Assembly (NCBI GenBank): GCA_017387265.1 | Contig: JAFOFM010000149.1 | Coordinates: 1-6,710 of the forward strand | DNA from: Peptococcaceae bacterium | Lineage (GTDB): Bacteria > Bacillota > Peptococcia > Peptococcales > Peptococcaceae | Reading direction: 5' to 3' | Length of the DNA stretch: 6,710 nucleotides | In this document: piece by piece, positions 1 to 3,926 of the stretch | How positions within the stretch are numbered: position 1 is the stretch's first letter | Layout of the letters: every line of letters begins with the position of its first letter | The notes under the pieces: generated by a model | Told to the model about the DNA's origin: nothing | Databases searched by the model: none | What the model saw: the letters and a program-made list of their open reading frames with translations, nothing else | Program-made: the position numbers and the translations under genes

Positions 1-1428
1 AATCTTATGGGTGGCTATGTTCTTGATTTTGTTGGCAGCATGGCAGATATTGAAGATCGTGAAAAGCGAGATGAGATTATTCGATATGCTGACAGAATGT
101 TTGCGGACGTGGCAAACTATACTGCTGATACAGTTGCGTATTACATACGATTTGCTCCCGAAATCTCTGATAGCCAGACAGGATTTTTTTACAGTAAGAT
201 TGATGGCAGTGAGGAGTATATCCGTTTTGAGCCTACGGATCTGGCACTTTATGATAAGGATGATACGGAACGTGTGGGATGGTACTGGCAGCCTTACGAA
301 GCGCAAAAACCAGTCTGGATAGAGCCGTACTATAATAAGAACAACGATATCATGATGATTTCGTATGTGGTGCCGTTGTATTGTGAAAAGCAATTTATTG
401 GTGTTGTTGGTATGGATTTTGATTACAATGCTTTAGTTGAGAAGGTTCATAATATCAAAATCTATGAAAATGGTTTTGCTCATTTGGAAATCGACGGTGT
501 TGCCATCCATAGCAGCGACAATGCGTTTTTTTCCTATGAACCGGAGAACTATCTGCAAGTGTCAGCTGGATTGATTAACGAAATGACACTTGTCCTTTCT
601 GCGAGCTATGATGATATCAGACAGATTCGGTATGAAATTGCGCTGCAGATACTTGTTACGGTTCTTGTTCTAGCAGCTGTATTTTGTCTGATTACAATTA
701 TGATGGTTGGGAAAATTGTAAAACCGCTGAAAAAACTGACAGATGCCTCAAAAAAACTGGCAGATGGAGATTATAATGTTGATCCTATCTGCAGCGATAC
801 ATACGAAATACAACTGCTTAGTATTGCTTTTCAGAATATGGCAAAGCGTTTGCGAGAACATGAAAAACTTCAGCATCTTCTGGCGTACCGGGATTCTTTG
901 ACAGGGCTTAGAAACACTACTTCATATAAAGCCTGGGTAACTGATTTCGAAAAAGAAGTCCAGAAGAATAACGCGGATTACGGTGTTATTGTACTCGATG
1001 TTAACTATCTTAAAGAGGTAAATGACCGCTATGGTCACGATGCAGGGAACAAACTTATTGTCGCTGCCGCACGGATTATATCGACTACTTTTAAGAGAAG
1101 TCCGGTTTTTAGAATTGGCGGAGACGAGTTTCTGGTAATCCTTCAAAACAGCGATTTAGCGAATTATGAGGAACTGTGTGAAAAATTTGATATGGAATGT
1201 ACAAGCGCGTATATAGAGGAAAACGGGGAACATCTCCCAATCAGTATTGCAAGAGGATTTGCAAGGTATGACCTGAATACGGATGTACAATATGCTGATG
1301 TGTTTAAACGTGCGGATGACGAAATGTATGTTCATAAAAGAAAAATGAAAGAGTCACAAGCTTTGAGACAGTTTTTCCGGGAGAAAAATAGAGTACAGCT
1401 CCAGGAGAACGAAGATGAATTGGTTTAA
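1..1428 (+). CDS. Membrane diguanylate cyclase, dCache-HAMP-GGDEF (5' end outside window)
   Basis: Predicted to make c-di-GMP from two GTP in response to an extracellular ligand. The frame is open to the left edge. The first ATG in view, at 7, is probably internal, because such proteins normally begin with an N-terminal TM helix and about 100 more residues. Numbering from that ATG: a dCache-type sensor lies at about 1-205 (GWYWQP at 91-96, IEPYYN at 105-110, GVVGMDF at 132-138). A TM helix follows at 211-234, HAMP at about 235-283 and GGDEF at about 291-447. The signature GGDEF is intact at 371-375, and Asp331 matches the first metal-binding Asp. Asn348 replaces the Asp of the usual GHxxGD motif. 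The RxxD inhibitory site is absent: Phe362 and Ser365 occupy its positions. The ligand is not identifiable. The domain assignment is firm; cyclase activity and product are inferred. Confidence 0.93.
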   Translation, partial: NLMGGYVLDFVGSMADIEDREKRDEIIRYADRMFADVANYTADTVAYYIRFAPEISDSQTGFFYSKIDGSEEYIRFEPTDLALYDKDDTERVGWYWQPYEAQKPVWIEPYYNKNNDIMMISYVVPLYCEKQFIGVVGMDFDYNALVEKVHNIKIYENGFAHLEIDGVAIHSSDNAFFSYEPENYLQVSAGLINEMTLVLSASYDDIRQIRYEIALQILVTVLVLAAVFCLITIMMVGKIVKPLKKLTDASKKLADGDYNVDPICSDTYEIQLLSIAFQNMAKRLREHEKLQHLLAYRDSLTGLRNTTSYKAWVTDFEKEVQKNNADYGVIVLDVNYLKEVNDRYGHDAGNKLIVAAARIISTTFKRSPVFRIGGDEFLVILQNSDLANYEELCEKFDMECTSAYIEENGEHLPISIARGFARYDLNTDVQYADVFKRADDEMYVHKRKMKESQALRQFFREKNRVQLQENEDELV

Positions 1429-1493
1429 TTATAAAAAATAAAGGTGATATAGAATATTTCTTTGCAGCATATGTAGGGCAATGGAATAATGAT

Positions 1494-1500
1494 GGAGGAA
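1494..1500 (+). promoter_or_regulatory. Shine-Dalgarno site that decides the lipoprotein start
   Basis: GGAGGAA lies 9 bases before the ATG at 1510. It overlaps and follows two in-frame ATGs at 1489 and 1492, so it cannot serve those. The start at 1510 also gives a normal signal peptide beginning MKKILFF. Confidence 0.75.
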
Positions 1501-1509
1501 TATTTAATT

Positions 1510-2133
1510 ATGAAAAAAATATTGTTTTTTCTGATGATGGTTTGTTTATTATTTACAGGTTGCGGCAACGCACAGGAAGAACCTGCGGCTATTGTATCTC
1601 CGCTTCCAGATACAACTATGGAAAACCTGACCGATGCGATTCTTTCTGTTTCGCTGGAAGAAGGCGATGCCTATGTTGATGACACAGGCAAAATGCAGAT
1701 GGATGTGAAAATTTACACCTATGATAAATACGATATGGTAGATATCTCTGAACTGGAAGAGGGTGATACCATTGTGACCTATTCTGGTGAAGTGGTAGTA
1801 AATTCGATTGAACGCAATGATAGTGGCCTTGTTTACATCAATGGCGGTCTGGAAGAAGGCGGATTTGATTTATTTACAGATGAAAGCGGTATCTTTTATG
1901 AGACCGGTTTTGATGATGTAAAAAACTGGCATAAAGTTGGTGAAGCAACTATTCGTGTATCCACAGACTTTAAAGGATACGATAATGCAGATCCAGAACA
2001 GGGAGAGCTTATCATTTATCCCGGTGATTTTCTGACCGGTGCTGTTTTGGACTATAATTTCACGCCGTACAATACAACCATTCGTGTTGAGGCAGGGGAA
2101 ATTGTAGAAATGAACCGGAGATATACACCTTAA
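1510..2133 (+). CDS. Putative lipoprotein of unknown function
   Basis: A 207-residue protein that I do not recognise. It begins with a lipoprotein signal peptide: Lys2-Lys3, a hydrophobic stretch at 4-16, and lipobox FTGC with Cys18 as the predicted lipidated residue. It should therefore be anchored on the outer face of the cytoplasmic membrane. Phe at lipobox position -3 is less usual than Leu or Val. The mature part is rich in Asp and Glu, has no further hydrophobic helix, and looks mostly beta (stretches such as DTIVTYSGEVVVNSI at 86-100 and ELIIYPGDFLTGAVL at 166-180). No catalytic motif is visible. It starts 81 bases after the diguanylate cyclase gene on the same strand, so it may be co-transcribed and could assist the extracellular sensor; that is speculation. 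In-frame ATGs at 1489 and 1492 exist, but the ribosome binding site favours 1510. Confidence 0.85.
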   Translation: MKKILFFLMMVCLLFTGCGNAQEEPAAIVSPLPDTTMENLTDAILSVSLEEGDAYVDDTGKMQMDVKIYTYDKYDMVDISELEEGDTIVTYSGEVVVNSIERNDSGLVYINGGLEEGGFDLFTDESGIFYETGFDDVKNWHKVGEATIRVSTDFKGYDNADPEQGELIIYPGDFLTGAVLDYNFTPYNTTIRVEAGEIVEMNRRYTP

Positions 2134-2170
2134 CTATGTAAAGAGACAAGATGTATCGCCTTACAAGTAC

Positions 2171-2176
2171 TATAAT
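2171..2176 (+). promoter_or_regulatory. Possible -10 element upstream of guanine deaminase
   Basis: A perfect TATAAT lies in the 125-base gap between the lipoprotein and guanine deaminase genes. No good -35 stands at 16-18 bases. The nearest partial match, GAGACA at 2143-2148, would give a 22-base spacer. In AT-rich DNA a lone TATAAT can occur by chance, so this is only a candidate. I saw no purine-riboswitch-like structure or convincing terminator hairpin in the gap. Confidence 0.22.
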
Positions 2177-2244
2177 TGGAGATATTGTATTGCGGGCATA
2201 TTTTCGATATTTGTCAGTGTTCTATGTTGTAGGTTATTGACAAA

Positions 2245-2250
2245 AGGAGG
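2245..2250 (+). promoter_or_regulatory. Strong Shine-Dalgarno supporting a GTG start
   Basis: AGGAGG lies 8 bases before the GTG at 2259, which is optimal spacing. This supports GTG as the start of the guanine deaminase gene; the first in-frame ATG comes only at codon 46, too late to retain the N-terminal part of the fold. Confidence 0.8.
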
Positions 2251-2258
2251 GATATCGT

Positions 2259-3554
2259 GTGAAGGATTTCGTTTTGAAAGGGAATATTTGCTACAGCAAA
2301 AGTAAAAATGACTTGTTTACACAGAAGAATGCGTATGTTGTTTGTGTTAATGGCGAATCGAAAGGTGTGTTTGCCGAATTGCCATCACAATATATGGAAC
2401 TGCCATTAGTAGATTATGGGGATCGTATTATTATTCCCGGTATGATAGATCTTCATATTCATGCTCCCCAGTATGCGTTCCGGGGAATGTGTATGGATCT
2501 GGAGCTGATGGACTGGCTGAATCAGTATACGTTTCCAGAAGAAGAGAAATACGAGGACCTTGACTATGCAAAAAAAGCATATTCTATTTTTGTAAATGAA
2601 ATGCAAAAGGGAGCCACTACCCGTGCCGTTTTATTTGCTACCCGTCACCGTCCGGCTACGGAGTTACTGATGGAATTGATGGAGCAGAGCGGACTTGTAA
2701 GTTATGTGGGAAAGGTTAATATGGATCGGGGTGCAACAGAGGCACTGGAAGAAGAAAGTGCAGAAATCTCTGCCCACGTTACATATGGGTGGATTAATGC
2801 GGTCAAAGATAAATTTGCTCGTACAAAGCCTATTCTGACACCACGGTTTATTCCATGCTGCACAGACGAACTTATGGAAAAGCTTCGGCAAATTCAGATG
2901 ACTTATGGTATTCCGGTGCAGTCGCACTTGTCTGAAAGTCCTGGCGAAATTGATTTTGTTCATTTTTTACGACCTGACAATGCTTTTTACGGCGAGGTAT
3001 ATAACGATTACGATCTTTTTGGTAAAAATGATGATATTAATACAGATGTAAAAACAGTTATGGCTCATTGTGTATGGTCGACAGCAGAAGAAGTGGAACT
3101 GATGAGAAAAAATGGTGTGTTTGTGGCACATTGTCCGGCATCTAATATGAACCTCAGCTCTGGAATTGCACCAATTCGCAAATATCTGGATCTGAATATG
3201 AAGGTTGGACTTGGCAGTGATGTAGCTGGCGGTCATAGTGATTCCATCTTTCGGGCAATGACAGATGCTATCCAGGTATCAAAAATGTATTGGCGTTATG
3301 TTGATCAGGAAGCAAAACCGGTTACCTTTCCAGAAGCGTTTTACATGGCAACACTGGGTGGAGGAGAATTTTTTGGAAAAGTAGGCAGCTTCGAGGAAGG
3401 GTATGAATTTGATGCAGTTATACTGGACGATACATCTCTTGCTCATCCACAGGAGCTGACTGTTCTGGAACGTCTGGAACGCGCTGTGTATCTCGGAATT
3501 GATAGGCATGGGATTTGTGCCAAATATGTTGCGGGTGAACAGATTATTTTTTGA
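2259..3554 (+). CDS. guaD: Guanine deaminase (amidohydrolase family)
   Basis: Predicted cytosolic zinc enzyme that hydrolyses guanine to xanthine and ammonia in purine salvage and catabolism. The 431 residues match the usual length of amidohydrolase-type guanine deaminases (about 440-450), the E. coli/human type and not the small cytidine-deaminase-fold GuaD of Bacillus subtilis. Visible signatures are PGMIDLHIHAPQY at 60-72 (metal ligands His66 and His68), WLNQYTFPEE at 86-95, PRF with Arg196, SHLSE at 222-226 (His223, Glu226), AHCVWS at 269-274 (His270), HCPASNMNLSSG at 291-302 and GLGSDVAGG at 317-325 (Asp321). All expected ligands are present, so the enzyme should be active. It starts at GTG behind a strong ribosome binding site. 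No guanine/xanthine permease or xanthine dehydrogenase gene is in the window; the gene sits between signalling genes. The STAS gene begins 49 bases downstream and could be co-transcribed. Confidence 0.95.
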   Translation: MKDFVLKGNICYSKSKNDLFTQKNAYVVCVNGESKGVFAELPSQYMELPLVDYGDRIIIPGMIDLHIHAPQYAFRGMCMDLELMDWLNQYTFPEEEKYEDLDYAKKAYSIFVNEMQKGATTRAVLFATRHRPATELLMELMEQSGLVSYVGKVNMDRGATEALEEESAEISAHVTYGWINAVKDKFARTKPILTPRFIPCCTDELMEKLRQIQMTYGIPVQSHLSESPGEIDFVHFLRPDNAFYGEVYNDYDLFGKNDDINTDVKTVMAHCVWSTAEEVELMRKNGVFVAHCPASNMNLSSGIAPIRKYLDLNMKVGLGSDVAGGHSDSIFRAMTDAIQVSKMYWRYVDQEAKPVTFPEAFYMATLGGGEFFGKVGSFEEGYEFDAVILDDTSLAHPQELTVLERLERAVYLGIDRHGICAKYVAGEQIIF

Positions 3555-3580
3555 GTGCAGTCAAGTATTAAAAATAGAAT
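3551..3580 (+). promoter_or_regulatory. Candidate housekeeping-type promoter for the STAS-phosphatase pair
   Basis: TTGAGT at 3551-3556 (4 of 6 matches to TTGACA) and TAGAAT at 3575-3580 (5 of 6 to TATAAT) are separated by 18 bases. The -35 overlaps the guanine deaminase stop codon. Transcription would begin near 3587, giving a very short leader that barely includes the AAAGGAG at 3588-3594. It is plausible as an internal promoter separating the switch module from guaD, but it is unproven. Confidence 0.3.
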
Positions 3581-3603
3581 TTGCTTAAAAGGAGAAAATA
3601 AGT

Positions 3604-3900
3604 ATGATTATTGAAAAGAATGTTGTGGATACTACTGTTGTTTTGAAAATTACAGGTCGTTTGGATACGACTACCGCGCCAGAATTAGAAGCTGTTATTG
3701 ACGGCTGTATTTCTGGGATTAAGGAGTTAGTAATGGAGTGCAGCGAGTTAGAGTATGTTTCTTCTGCAGGGCTGAGAGTCATTCTTAAAGCGCAGAAACT
3801 GATGAATGCACAGGGCAATATGAAGCTTACTCATGTGAATGAAACGGTTATGGAAGTATTCGATATTACAGGTTTTGCTGATATTTTAACTATTGAATAA
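3604..3900 (+). CDS. STAS-domain anti-sigma factor antagonist
   Basis: A 98-residue single-domain cytosolic protein of the SpoIIAA/RsbV class. Such proteins bind a partner when unphosphorylated, are switched off by serine phosphorylation from an RsbW/SpoIIAB-type kinase, and are restored by a PP2C phosphatase. Family features are ITGRLDTTTAPELE at 16-29, a central hydrophobic strand ELVMECSELEYVS at 41-53, and SSAGLRVILKAQK at 53-65. Ser54 aligns with the phosphorylated serine of SpoIIAA and RsbV. Ser53 stands where those proteins have Asp, a common variant in this family. AAAGGAG at 3588-3594 lies 9 bases before the ATG. The next gene starts 26 bases after the stop and encodes both a phosphatase and a kinase-like domain, so that protein is very probably its regulator. 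The downstream target is not in the window. Confidence 0.94.
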   Translation: MIIEKNVVDTTVVLKITGRLDTTTAPELEAVIDGCISGIKELVMECSELEYVSSAGLRVILKAQKLMNAQGNMKLTHVNETVMEVFDITGFADILTIE

Positions 3901-3910
3901 ATCTGATATG

Positions 3911-3916
3911 AAGGAG
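3911..3916 (+). promoter_or_regulatory. Shine-Dalgarno that decides the start of the sensor phosphatase
   Basis: AAGGAG lies 10 bases before the ATG at 3927. An in-frame ATG at 3918 is only 1 base from this site and so too close to be used. An in-frame stop (TGA at 3909-3911) excludes starts further upstream. Confidence 0.75.
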
Positions 3917-3926
3917 AATGACTGAG

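Noticed and set aside
11..322. 103-residue frame beginning MAMFLILLAAWQI, resembling a signal or membrane start
   Set aside because: It overlaps the conserved dCache coding region in another frame, ends early and has no domain; the hydrophobic start is a by-product of the other frame.
1429..1493. TATAAA and TAGAAT-like strings before the lipoprotein gene
   Set aside because: No acceptable -35 at proper spacing; the stretch is simply AT-rich.
2237..2242. Perfect TTGACA resembling a -35 element
   Set aside because: It abuts the ribosome binding site of guaD; a -10 at normal spacing would lie at or inside the start of the gene and none is present.
2134..2258. Possible purine riboswitch or terminator ahead of guanine deaminase
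   Set aside because: No purine-riboswitch core and no GC-rich stem followed by a T-run could be found.
2406..3509. Several minus-strand open frames within the guanine deaminase gene
   Set aside because: They are antisense to a complete conserved enzyme and their translations look random.
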